33,151 nt of DNA, from NCBI GenBank assembly GCA_021153165.1, contig JAGKTZ010000015.1, positions 1 to 33,151 on the forward strand, in the 5' to 3' direction. Origin of the DNA: Prevotellaceae bacterium (GTDB taxonomy: Bacteria > Bacteroidota > Bacteroidia > Bacteroidales > Bacteroidaceae). The notes under the pieces are model-generated. The model saw nothing but the letters and a program-made list of their open reading frames with translations, had not been told where the DNA came from and made no database searches. How positions within the stretch are numbered: the stretch's first letter is position 1; every line of letters begins with the position of its first letter. Position numbers and translations under genes: made by a program. Positions 8,210 through 14,415 of this stretch are shown one piece after another.

Positions 8210-8620
8210 ATGAAAGCATTTTATAAATGGATGTTGCTTGTAGTCGTGGCATTAATTTTGCCTAATATGGCAGCAGCACAGAAGAAACAAAAAGCAGAAG
8301 ATGTGCAACGCGTTTGGGCATTTGGGTTTGCAGAAAATCTGAATGACACCTTGGTATACATCTCGCCCGTGCAGGAATTGGTGGGGGCTGAACTGGAAAA
8401 AGGGACGGACTTCCTGCTGCACAGAGAGGACTATGCTCAGCAGATGAAGCAGAAGATGGAAATGACTTACCCGGGCGGCTATGTGTGCAGCGTAATTTAT
8501 GCCAAAACAAAGGAAAGGGCTGAAAAGAAATACCTGAAGGTGAGACGCGAACAGCGCCGCAGGTATCAAACCCTCTTGATCGAACTGACAAGGGAGGAAT
8601 TCCAGTTCAAAGAGAGATAG
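8210..8620 (+). CDS. Small secreted protein of unknown function
   Basis: Protein of 136 residues that I do not recognise as a named family. A clear signal peptide covers about 1-23 (basic start, LLVVVALIL core, AAA-Q cleavage), without a lipobox cysteine after the core. The mature part is charged: a middle block ENLNDTLVYISPVQELVGAELEKG and a basic stretch ERAEKKYLKVRREQRRRYQ near the C-terminus. There is one cysteine in the mature part. I faintly recall similar Bacteroidales hypothetical proteins but cannot name the family. It precedes the HprK-like gene by 69 bp on the same strand and might share its transcript. A degenerate -7-like TATCTTCG is seen at 8164-8171. Confidence 0.7.
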   Translation: MKAFYKWMLLVVVALILPNMAAAQKKQKAEDVQRVWAFGFAENLNDTLVYISPVQELVGAELEKGTDFLLHREDYAQQMKQKMEMTYPGGYVCSVIYAKTKERAEKKYLKVRREQRRRYQTLLIELTREEFQFKER

Positions 8621-8689
8621 TATCGACAGATATTTAGTGTACTACGAGATATCACCGTTTCATATATTATAAATAAGACCAAGTAGCAG

Positions 8690-9589
8690 ATGAATCACCT
8701 CTATTTTCGCGTAGCCGAAGCCGTGTTCGACGTGGATTATCGAGACGCTGACGATGTCAGACTATTAATGCCTTCCTATGCTCCATTTCATATCCCAGAA
8801 ACAGATCAGGTGGGCCTATTCACAATGCTGATCAAAAACGATATGGTGCCTTTTTCCCCAGAGGGTGAAGAGGTGGGACAATTTGATTGCGGAGGTATTA
8901 ACCATGGTATTTATTCACGCACAGACACCGATGGTTATTTAATCTTAATTGGCAATACAGAAGGCGGTTCTGCTTGTGCACTTTTGACCGACAAATATTT
9001 CACTAAATGCTACGCCAGCCTCTATGGAGACACCGCCAACCGCAGCTTTGGTATAAACAATGCTTTGATGATAGCCTTTGCCTTTGCGGGCGCTTATCAC
9101 CACATCATCCTGATGCACTCGTCCGTGACGATGTACAAGGGTGGCGGTCACCTGTTCCTAGGCAAAAGCGGCACGGGCAAGAGTACACATTCGAAGGGGT
9201 GGCTGAAATATCTCGAAGGCACGGAATTGCTGAATGATGACAACCCCGCCCTGCGCTATCTGCCAGAGACTGACGAAGTGAAAGTCTATGGCACACCATG
9301 GAGCGGCAAAACCCCTTGTTACAAGAATCAATCTGTACCTGTGCGTGCAGTAGTGCGCTTAGAGCAATATCCCGAAAACATCATTCGTCGCGAGTCCACC
9401 CTACCCTCCTTTGCCTCGGTGCTTTCATCTACCAGCACAATGATTTGGGACAAGGCATCGTACAAGAAAATTTGCGAAACCATTTCAAACATCGTGAAAC
9501 ACGTGCCGACTTTCTACCTGAAATGCTTGCCTGATGAAGCAGCGGTGAGGATGAGTAGCGAAGCGATAGATGCCTATTATCAAGAATAG
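8690..9589 (+). CDS. HPr kinase/PEP carboxykinase-like ATP-binding protein
   Basis: Protein of 299 residues with the C-terminal fold signature of HprK-related kinases. It has LMHSS (about 141-145), the P-loop LGKSGTGKST (157-166), acidic LLNDDNP with Asp183/Asp184 in the position of the metal/catalytic residues, and GTPWSGK (201-207). The true HPr kinase N-domain is absent; the first 120 residues look different. Such stand-alone HprK-like proteins are found beside PqqD-like proteins and other peptide- or polysaccharide-linked genes, and their substrates are mostly unknown. It is the first gene of the tight cassette with the S26-type peptidase (about 31 bp downstream), the PqqD-like protein and glutaminase. 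Kinase activity is inferred from motifs only. The conserved MNHLYFRVAEAVF start supports the ATG used. Confidence 0.75.
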   Translation: MNHLYFRVAEAVFDVDYRDADDVRLLMPSYAPFHIPETDQVGLFTMLIKNDMVPFSPEGEEVGQFDCGGINHGIYSRTDTDGYLILIGNTEGGSACALLTDKYFTKCYASLYGDTANRSFGINNALMIAFAFAGAYHHIILMHSSVTMYKGGGHLFLGKSGTGKSTHSKGWLKYLEGTELLNDDNPALRYLPETDEVKVYGTPWSGKTPCYKNQSVPVRAVVRLEQYPENIIRRESTLPSFASVLSSTSTMIWDKASYKKICETISNIVKHVPTFYLKCLPDEAAVRMSSEAIDAYYQE

Positions 9590-9620
9590 CTTTGGTACAA
9601 AAAAGCAGAGGTTTCAAAAC

Positions 9621-10103
9621 ATGAAGAGCATCACTATACCCAATCATATCCTGATACCCGACGTCAAGCAGAAGATTGACATGCTGGGCAGTGCTACGAT
9701 TCGAGTACATGGGTTCAGCATGCGCTTGTTTCTGGAAAACGGCAGAGACAAAGTGACCCTGTGCCGCCCAAACGAGGGGGCGCTAAAGCGCGGCGACGTC
9801 GTCCTGGCAGAAGTTGCTCCAAGGCTGTATGTGCTGCACCGCATCATTCGTCGTGAAGGAGACCAACTCACCTTGATGGGAGATGGTAACGTAGTCGGCA
9901 CAGAGCATTGCCTGGTGAAAGATGTGATTGGTGTGGTCACAGCATTTTATCGCAAGGGAAGAAGCGTGCCTGATAGTGCAGAAGGTCTGAAGTGGAAGGT
10001 CTACTCGAAGATTTGGCTCGCCCTCGCCCCAATGAGAAGATGGATTCTTGCCTTCTACCGCAGAATTTGGTTGAAGCTGTTTCCTGTCAACACAAACGTA
10101 TAA
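9621..10103 (+). CDS. S24/S26-family (SipW/Sec11-like) peptidase homologue
   Basis: Protein of 160 residues from the ATG at 9621; an in-frame ATG at 9570 would overlap the preceding gene by 20 bases. It carries the signal-peptidase-like blocks IRVHGFSMR with candidate nucleophile Ser33, KRGDVVLAE, LYVLHRIIRREGDQLTLMGDGN with His73 and Asp88, and VVTAFYRKGR. The His (not Lys) in the second block and the GDGN segment resemble SipW/Sec11-type peptidases with a Ser-His-Asp arrangement. There is no N-terminal membrane anchor; a hydrophobic/basic C-terminal stretch (about 127-155) might bind membrane. Its place between an HprK-like kinase and a PqqD-like protein suggests processing of a peptide made or tagged by this cassette, which is inference. 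Confidence 0.75.
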   Translation: MKSITIPNHILIPDVKQKIDMLGSATIRVHGFSMRLFLENGRDKVTLCRPNEGALKRGDVVLAEVAPRLYVLHRIIRREGDQLTLMGDGNVVGTEHCLVKDVIGVVTAFYRKGRSVPDSAEGLKWKVYSKIWLALAPMRRWILAFYRRIWLKLFPVNTNV

Positions 10104-10124
10104 TCATCAAACAAAAAATATATC

Positions 10125-10394
10125 ATGAAAATCAAAGAAGGATTTGAACTACATAATGTCTGCGGTGAGAATGTCATCATCGCTTCTGGTATTGAAAACC
10201 TGGATTACAGCAAACTGATCAATCTGAATGAAAGTGCTACCTACCTGTGGGAAGCACTCGTGGGCAAGGTATTCAGCGTGGAAGATATGGCGGCATTGCT
10301 CTGCCAGGAATACGATGTCGAAGAAGCAGTGGCATTGCAAGATGCTAAGACACTGCTGGACGAATGGGTGAAGCAGGGATTGTGCGAAGCATAA
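10125..10394 (+). CDS. PqqD-family peptide-binding protein
   Basis: Small protein of 89 residues that fits the PqqD winged-helix fold. It begins with a beta-rich part (FELHNVCGENVIIASG), then the conserved NLNESATYLWEAL segment, VEDMAALLCQEYDVEEA, and ends with a helix, TLLDEWVKQGLCE. PqqD-like domains are RiPP recognition elements that hold the leader of a precursor peptide for tailoring enzymes. In HPr-kinase-related systems their ligand is unknown. It lies 21 bp after the peptidase gene and just 3 bp before the glutaminase start, so translation of the two is probably coupled. No precursor peptide gene is evident next to it. Family call is good; function is inference. Confidence 0.82.
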   Translation: MKIKEGFELHNVCGENVIIASGIENLDYSKLINLNESATYLWEALVGKVFSVEDMAALLCQEYDVEEAVALQDAKTLLDEWVKQGLCEA

Positions 10395-10397
10395 GGT

Positions 10398-11312
10398 ATG
10401 GACTACAATAAACTGCTTGAAAATATCCACCAAGCCATCTTGCCTTATGCTCAAGAGGGCAAGGCGGCTGATTATATCCCCGAATTGGCGAAAGTAGACC
10501 CTGACCAATTTGGTATGTGCATCCATACCATCTATGGCGAGGTGGGTGCTATTGAGCAAGCCGACACGAGATTTTCCATTCAGAGTATCTCGAAAGTCTT
10601 TGCCCTGGCCATGTGCTTATCGATCGAGGGCGATAATTTGTGGAAGAAGATAGGCAAAGAACCTTCTGGCACAGCCTTCAACTCGTTAGTGCAGTTGGAA
10701 GTAGAGCATGGTATTCCCCGCAATCCATTCATCAATGCAGGTGCCATAGTGATGGCAGACATTCTCTATTCGCATTTGGAACACCCACACGAAGATTTCC
10801 TTCGGTTTGTACACGAAATTTCGGGCGAAGAGAGCATCTGTTACAATAAACAAGTAGCCCTGTCGGAGCGCGAGAAGGGGTACCTCAATGCAGCGATTGC
10901 CAATCTGTTGAAACACCATGGCACGATCGAAAATGATATCGAGGATGTGCTCCACTTCTACTTCATGATGTGCTCTATCGAAATGAGTTGCCGGGAATTG
11001 TCCAAGGCCTTTTTGGTCTTTGCCAATCATCGTAAGAAATTTGACTATGCTGGCATCACACTCACGTCCTCGCAAGTGAAGCGCATGAACGCCATCATGC
11101 AAACTTGCGGTTTTTATGACGAAGCGGGTGAATTCAGTTATCTGGTAGGGCTGCCCGGCAAGAGCGGCGTGGGTGGTGGTATCGTAGCCATCTATCCCCT
11201 GCAATATGCCGTCGCCGTTTGGAGTCCGCGACTCAATTCAAGGGGCAACTCCGTTATGGGTATCAAGGCACTGGAGTTATTGACCACCGAAACACAATCA
11301 TCTATATTTTAA
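10398..11312 (+). CDS. glsA: Glutaminase A
   Basis: Hydrolyses L-glutamine to glutamate and ammonia. At 304 residues it has the usual length of bacterial serine-dependent-beta-lactamase-fold glutaminases. The catalytic S-x-x-K pair is seen in FSIQSISKVF (Ser63, Lys66). Also present are PRNPFINAGAI (108-117), Tyr and Asn in the ESICYNKQVALSE block, and the glycine-rich LPGKSGVGGGIV (252-263). The start ATG follows the PqqD stop codon by 3 bp, so it is clearly in the same operon as the HprK-like, peptidase and PqqD genes. E. coli YbaS helps acid resistance in partnership with a transporter, but no transporter is present here. A hairpin terminator follows 8 bp after the stop. Whether it serves the cassette or simply shares its transcript cannot be told. 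Confidence 0.92.
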   Translation: MDYNKLLENIHQAILPYAQEGKAADYIPELAKVDPDQFGMCIHTIYGEVGAIEQADTRFSIQSISKVFALAMCLSIEGDNLWKKIGKEPSGTAFNSLVQLEVEHGIPRNPFINAGAIVMADILYSHLEHPHEDFLRFVHEISGEESICYNKQVALSEREKGYLNAAIANLLKHHGTIENDIEDVLHFYFMMCSIEMSCRELSKAFLVFANHRKKFDYAGITLTSSQVKRMNAIMQTCGFYDEAGEFSYLVGLPGKSGVGGGIVAIYPLQYAVAVWSPRLNSRGNSVMGIKALELLTTETQSSIF

Positions 11313-11319
11313 TATATAT

Positions 11320-11353
11320 CACCATCCAACTGTGGGTGGTGTTTATTAATTTT
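11320..11353 (+). terminator. Rho-independent terminator after the glutaminase operon
   Basis: CACCATCC (11320-11327) pairs with GGGTGGTG (11334-11341), with one wobble and a 6-base loop, followed by TTTATTAATTTT. It ends the plus-strand cassette. Confidence 0.65.
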
Positions 11354-11383
11354 ACAAAAGCCTCAAATAGACACATTCGAATA

Positions 11384-11478
11384 ATAAGTAATCCTTTTTA
11401 TACCAATTCATTGGGAGCATTAACAATTATAAGTAATCTCTCCTTTTATACACCAAGGTCTATAATTCATAGGGAGCA
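11384..11478 (+). repeat. Two diverged tandem units, each with a small hairpin and GGGAGCA
   Basis: Both units start with ATAAGTAATC (11384-11393 and 11429-11438), pass through a CCTTTT-rich part, and end in a tiny hairpin plus GGGAGCA. The hairpins differ in sequence but keep pairing: CCAAT/ATTGG in unit 1 (11403-11414) and CTAT/ATAG in unit 2 (11460-11472). The pair lies in the 5' region of the DUF1648 gene. Confidence 0.5.
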
Positions 11479-11516
11479 GAAAAACAAACCACACAACAAG
11501 AACCCAAAATACAGAT

Positions 11517-11915
11517 ATGAATAAAAAAAGTTGGCTTACCCCGCTCTTGATTGTTGCTTTAAATGCTTTATCCATCATGTTGCGATGGCATCATTTACCA
11601 GAACAACTTCCTGCTCACTATGACATTCAAGGGAATGCAGGAGGCACAATGCCACGAAGTGCATTGCTTTTGTATCTCCTGGTGGGAGTTGTTGTTTGCC
11701 TGATTACTTATACAATTGGGCATATGAAGCAGAAACTCCAAAAGAGCTTGATTATTTTGGCATCAGGTATCTGCCTTGTCTTATTTTCATCAACTATGGT
11801 AACACTGACATCGGGAACAATGCCAATATTTATGCTGGCTGAGCCAATAATCTTGTTGGCAGCAATTGTTGGTTTTACGATTAGCGTAGTCAGGTCCTAC
11901 AAAAGAAATAAATAA
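11517..11915 (+). CDS. DUF1648 domain membrane protein
   Basis: Protein of 132 residues with four hydrophobic segments (about 7-20, 49-64, 77-96, 104-123). The segment RWHHLPEQLPAHYDIQGNAGGTMPRS after the first helix is the hallmark of DUF1648, a domain of unknown role found in SdpI-like and other small membrane proteins. SdpI confers immunity to a toxic peptide in Bacillus, but the match here covers the DUF1648 part only, so an immunity role is speculative. The SDR gene starts 10 bp downstream, so the two are probably co-transcribed. The ATG is preceded by a region with two diverged tandem repeats. No catalytic residues can be pointed out. Confidence 0.75.
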   Translation: MNKKSWLTPLLIVALNALSIMLRWHHLPEQLPAHYDIQGNAGGTMPRSALLLYLLVGVVVCLITYTIGHMKQKLQKSLIILASGICLVLFSSTMVTLTSGTMPIFMLAEPIILLAAIVGFTISVVRSYKRNK

Positions 11916-11925
11916 ACGCTTGTTT

Positions 11926-12633
11926 ATGTTCAAAAATAAAGTTGTCATAGTAACAGGTGGTGCAAATGGCATTGGCAGATGCATTGCCGATGAGTTCCGT
12001 AAGCAGGGCGCAATAGTCAGTGTGATAGACAAGCAAAAGGGAGAGCATTACGTTGGAGACATTTCCAAGAAAGAAGTGCTGGAAGCTTTTGCAAGCGAAG
12101 TGCTTAGCAAGCACAACAAAGTGGATATCATTGTCAATAATGCCTTGCCACTGATGAAAGGAATAGATGAATGTTCGTACGAGGAGTTCCAATACGCGCT
12201 AAGTGTGGGAGTGACTGCACCATTCTATTTAGTCAAACTCTTTATGCCACATTTGGCCGAGGGTGCATCCATCGTCAACGTCTCTTCCTCGCGCGACCGT
12301 ATGAGTCAACCACAAACCGAGAGCTATACAGCAGCCAAAGGGGGAATTGCTGCACTTACTCACGCATTGGCAGTGAGTCTGTCGGGTAGAGTTAGAGTAA
12401 ACTCCATTTCCCCAGGTTGGATTGACACGGCATACACCATTTACGAAGGTCCCGATGCCACTCAGCAACCAGCAGGAAGGGTTGGCAATCCTATGGACAT
12501 AGCGAATATGGTCCTGTTTCTTTGTAGTGATAAAGCTGGCTTCATCACGGGCGAGAACATCTGCATCGATGGTGGTATGACTCGGCAGATGATTTACCAC
12601 AGAGATAATGGGTGGGTTTTAGAGAATATATAA
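11926..12633 (+). CDS. Short-chain dehydrogenase/reductase (SDR) family oxidoreductase
   Basis: NAD(P)-dependent oxidoreductase of about 235 residues with the classical SDR pattern. The cofactor glycine motif TGGANGIG is near the N-terminus, DIIVNNA follows at about 72-78, and the active-site Ser of VSSSRD and the YTAAK (Tyr-x-x-x-Lys) pair lie near 123-142. The C-terminal part holds SPGWIDT and FITGENICIDGGMTRQMIY. I use the ATG at 11926; a TTG six bases upstream is a less likely start. Substrate cannot be predicted; small SDRs of this kind act on sugars, steroids or alcohols. It follows the DUF1648 gene by 10 bp and is followed after 12 bp by a nucleotidyltransferase gene, so it seems part of a short accessory operon. 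Confidence 0.9.
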   Translation: MFKNKVVIVTGGANGIGRCIADEFRKQGAIVSVIDKQKGEHYVGDISKKEVLEAFASEVLSKHNKVDIIVNNALPLMKGIDECSYEEFQYALSVGVTAPFYLVKLFMPHLAEGASIVNVSSSRDRMSQPQTESYTAAKGGIAALTHALAVSLSGRVRVNSISPGWIDTAYTIYEGPDATQQPAGRVGNPMDIANMVLFLCSDKAGFITGENICIDGGMTRQMIYHRDNGWVLENI

Positions 12634-12645
12634 ACTCGGAGGGGT

Positions 12646-13305
12646 ATGATAGATATAAACGTTTGGATGAATGACTTTCTTCAGCAACTCGATGAAGTTT
12701 TTAGAAGTCGTATTTGGTTTGTTGGTTTGCAGGGCAGTTATGCTCGTAGTGAAGCAACAGAGAATAGTGATATAGATGTTGTGGTGATCTTGGATACATT
12801 GAGTGCATCGGACATTAAGGCTTATCATGATATGCTGGACACATTACCAAATAGAGAGCTGATCTGTGGTTTTGTGTCGGGCAAGGATGAGATTTTGAAT
12901 TGGGAGCCTTCCGACCTTTTCCAATTCTATCACGACACGACACCCATAAAGGGAAGTTTGGATGAATTGCTACCGTCGATCGACCATATAGCTATTGATA
13001 GAGCCATCAAGATAGGTGCTTGCAACATCTATCACGGATGTGTACACAACATGCTACATGAAAAGAGTGAGGAGATTTTGAAAGGACTGTACAAGTCGGC
13101 TTCTTTTGTGGTGCAGGCAATCATCTACAAGCAGACAGGCAACTACATCCAACATCAAAGCCGTTTGCTTCAAGTGACTTCTATTGAAGAGCGGAGAATT
13201 ACTGAAACTTTCTTGAAGTATAAAAATGGAGAAAATGTTGACTTTAATGAAGCGTCCATTATGTTGTTTGAATGGTCACAAAAAAGGATTAAGACTTTAT
13301 GCTAG
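12646..13305 (+). CDS. Nucleotidyltransferase domain protein with helical C-terminus
   Basis: Protein of 219 residues with the polymerase-beta-type nucleotidyltransferase signature FVGLQGSYARSEATENSDID: Gly30-Ser31 and the metal-binding Asp42/Asp44. The rest is mostly helical, including AIKIGACNIYHGCVHNMLHEKSEEILKGLYKSASFVVQAIIYKQTG, reminiscent of the helical partner domains (HEPN or KNTase C-terminal) often linked to this fold. I recall homologues of nearly the same design in gut Firmicutes and Bacteroidales, annotated only by domain. Possible roles are drug or small-molecule modification or a toxin-antitoxin-like function; none can be chosen. Its stop codon overlaps the start of the ADH remnant (ATGCTAG), and it follows the SDR gene by 12 bp. 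Confidence 0.82.
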   Translation: MIDINVWMNDFLQQLDEVFRSRIWFVGLQGSYARSEATENSDIDVVVILDTLSASDIKAYHDMLDTLPNRELICGFVSGKDEILNWEPSDLFQFYHDTTPIKGSLDELLPSIDHIAIDRAIKIGACNIYHGCVHNMLHEKSEEILKGLYKSASFVVQAIIYKQTGNYIQHQSRLLQVTSIEERRITETFLKYKNGENVDFNEASIMLFEWSQKRIKTLC

Positions 13306-13457
13306 CATACACGTATATTGAAAAAGGCACATTCGCATTGGTGGAGAAGGCGAAGCCTACAATCATAGCACATCGTTTCCCATTGAGTGAGATCGAGGAA
13401 GCCTACCGCATCTTTGAGAACAAATTGGATGGAGTGATTAAGGTGGTTATTATTTAA
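13299..13457 (+). pseudogene. In-frame internal-deletion remnant of a zinc-dependent alcohol dehydrogenase
   Basis: This 52-codon frame joins two parts I recognise from opposite ends of medium-chain zinc alcohol dehydrogenases. The first 24 residues (MLAYTYIEKGTFALVEKAKP...) match the family's N-terminus. The last 28 (HRFPLSEIEEAYRIFENKLD followed by GVIKVVII) match its C-terminal end. About 300 residues, including all zinc and NAD sites, are missing, yet the frame is kept and ends in a TAA. Its ATG overlaps the stop of the nucleotidyltransferase gene (ATGCTAG), so it could still be translated by coupling. It cannot be a working enzyme. The small Cys-rich gene follows 12 bp later. Identification is by remembered family pattern; a homology search would settle it quickly. 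Confidence 0.75.
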
Positions 13458-13469
13458 TTTGAAGACATC

Positions 13470-13691
13470 ATGCAACCTCCAAAGTTAGACAACTCAACCA
13501 AAGAAGAAAGGCTGGCCTATGTCTTAGAAGCCTGGAAATGCCTATATTGTTGCGACGAGTGTGGCAAGTGCCGCATCTTGAAGGGTCGAGATGCGGAAGC
13601 ACTATATGCCGACTACATTGAAGGTAAACGGACTTATATAGAAATTACTTTGGAGATTCGGAATCATAACTTGCAACAACGATATGATTAA
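13470..13691 (+). CDS. Small cysteine-rich protein of unknown function
   Basis: Protein of 73 residues with five cysteines in CLYCCDECGKC (about 24-34), an arrangement that could bind zinc or an iron-sulfur cluster. The rest is charged and helical: RLAYVLEAWK before the cluster, then ILKGRDAEALYADYIEGKRTYIEITLEIRN. I do not recognise a named family. I have a vague memory of similar small proteins in Bacteroidales, but cannot say more. It follows the alcohol dehydrogenase remnant by 12 bp, which suggests it was once the downstream partner of the intact dehydrogenase. Its stop codon lies just before the 13694-13812 repeat region, so the repeat may have landed directly behind it. Confidence 0.6.
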   Translation: MQPPKLDNSTKEERLAYVLEAWKCLYCCDECGKCRILKGRDAEALYADYIEGKRTYIEITLEIRNHNLQQRYD

Positions 13692-13693
13692 GT

Positions 13694-13812
13694 GCGTGAG
13701 ATTTATTGTTTGCAAAGTGGTAAGAGTAAGTAGTCTCACGCAAATCTAAGAATCTAAGAATCCTTTTTAGAATAAATTTTTATAGATTCCCCAGATTTGC
13801 GTGAGATTTATT
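13694..13812. repeat. Palindromic repeat element (MITE/REP-like)
   Basis: A perfect 14-bp inverted repeat, TCTCACGCAAATCT (13734-13747) against AGATTTGCGTGAGA (13793-13806), extends inward with AATC/GATT and encloses an A/T-rich centre. The right outer part, GCGTGAGATTTATT (13799-13812), recurs as a direct copy at 13694-13707. The last 10 codons and stop of the YdeI-like gene lie inside the element. I recall similar motifs scattered through Bacteroidales genomes, but could not check. No transposase is encoded here. Confidence 0.65.
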
Positions 13813-14148
13813 ACACGCACGCCTCCCGGCTTCTGTCATTAATCCTCTATATTCAAGATCAACACATCTATCCATGTTCAGTTGAGTCCAATGGCTTTTA
13901 GGTCTTCGAGGAGAAAGGCGTTGAACAAGTCGACCATCAGGAAGCCGCTTTAGTGTACTATCTATCCAACCGAAGCAAAGCGCCTCTTCCACCACATCAA
14001 TGTATGTAATAGCTGGCCACTCCGGCGGACACTTACTGCGATAAGTCACCACCCAACAACATTTCTCTTTGTTGTGGTTCTCTTCAAACCATTGCCGAAG
14101 CTGAGAACGATTTCTAAAGTGGAGAAGGTTGACTATTTCCATATTCAT
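13780..14148 (-). CDS. YdeI/OmpD-associated family protein, 3' end replaced by a repeat
   Basis: Protein of about 122 residues that shows the N-terminal two thirds of the YdeI/OmpD-associated family: RNRSQLRQWFEENHNKEKCCWVVTYRSK, then YIDVVEEALCFGWIDSTLKRLPDGR and RLSPRRPKSHWTQLN, ending near GLMTEAGRRAC. Family members are usually around 190 residues. Here the homologous part stops and the final residues NKSHANLGNL come from the palindromic repeat, so the gene is probably truncated. YdeI-type proteins have been linked to envelope or peptide stress in enterobacteria, but no function is assured. I place the start at ATG 14148 (14142 is possible). A TGACC-N4-GGTCA motif lies 7 bp upstream, and a 20-bp palindrome lies at 14282-14301. 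Confidence 0.65.
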   Translation of the reverse strand: MNMEIVNLLHFRNRSQLRQWFEENHNKEKCCWVVTYRSKCPPEWPAITYIDVVEEALCFGWIDSTLKRLPDGRLVQRLSPRRPKSHWTQLNMDRCVDLEYRGLMTEAGRRACNKSHANLGNL

Positions 14149-14154
14149 GATTTT

Positions 14155-14168
14155 TGACCCATAGGTCA
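14155..14168. promoter_or_regulatory. TGACC-N4-GGTCA operator-like inverted repeat
   Basis: TGACC (14155-14159) and GGTCA (14164-14168) are separated by four bases, 7 bp upstream of the YdeI-like ATG. A TGACC half-site recurs at 14185-14189, and a full palindrome with the same core lies at 14282-14301, so these may bind one regulator. Confidence 0.4.
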
Positions 14169-14232
14169 GTATCAATCTGAATTTTGACCTGTTGAGTGTT
14201 TTAAAAATTAATTTTGTGTTTTAAAAAATGAA

Positions 14233-14269
14233 ATACCCATATCGCCTATGTTTAGAGGGATGTGGGTAT
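14233..14269 (-). terminator. Rho-independent terminator of dapA
   Basis: ATACCCATATC (14233-14243) pairs with GATGTGGGTAT (14259-14269) with one wobble. On the minus strand it is followed by TTTCATTTTTTAAAA, so it serves the dapA transcript. Confidence 0.65.
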
Positions 14270-14281
14270 CTCGTAGCCAGC

Positions 14282-14301
14282 AATTTGACCTAGGTCAAAT
14301 T
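14282..14301. promoter_or_regulatory. Perfect 20-bp palindrome AATTTGACCTAGGTCAAATT
   Basis: The sequence equals its own reverse complement over 20 bases, typical of a dimeric regulator site. Its right half also forms a possible minus-strand -7 box (TAAATTTG, 14303-14296), although no -33 element is seen. It lies between dapA and the YdeI-like gene. Confidence 0.5.
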
Positions 14302-14415
14302 TATCTATTAATCCGTCTAGATTTTGAGATTACTTCTAAAGGACCAACTTTTTAAATATTTAAACAAGTCATCAGGGGGGGCTGAATATAACTTATTGTT
14401 TTTTATTGTGGTATG

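Noticed and set aside
9570..9620. Longer N-terminus for the S26-type peptidase
   Set aside because: The extra 17 residues overlap the HprK-like gene by 20 bases and add a basic stretch without a membrane anchor; the ATG at 9621 fits the family start better.
11219..11524. Plus-strand frame of 101 codons across the end of the glutaminase gene
   Set aside because: It reads the glutaminase gene in a second frame, crosses its terminator and the tandem repeats, and has no recognisable features. I also considered it as a precursor peptide for the PqqD cassette but saw no leader-like or core-like pattern.
13733..13806. CRISPR array or rho-independent terminator
   Set aside because: The repeats are inverted around an A/T centre rather than regularly spaced, and lack a T-run directly after the stem. 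A palindromic repeat element explains them better, though it may also stop transcription from both sides.
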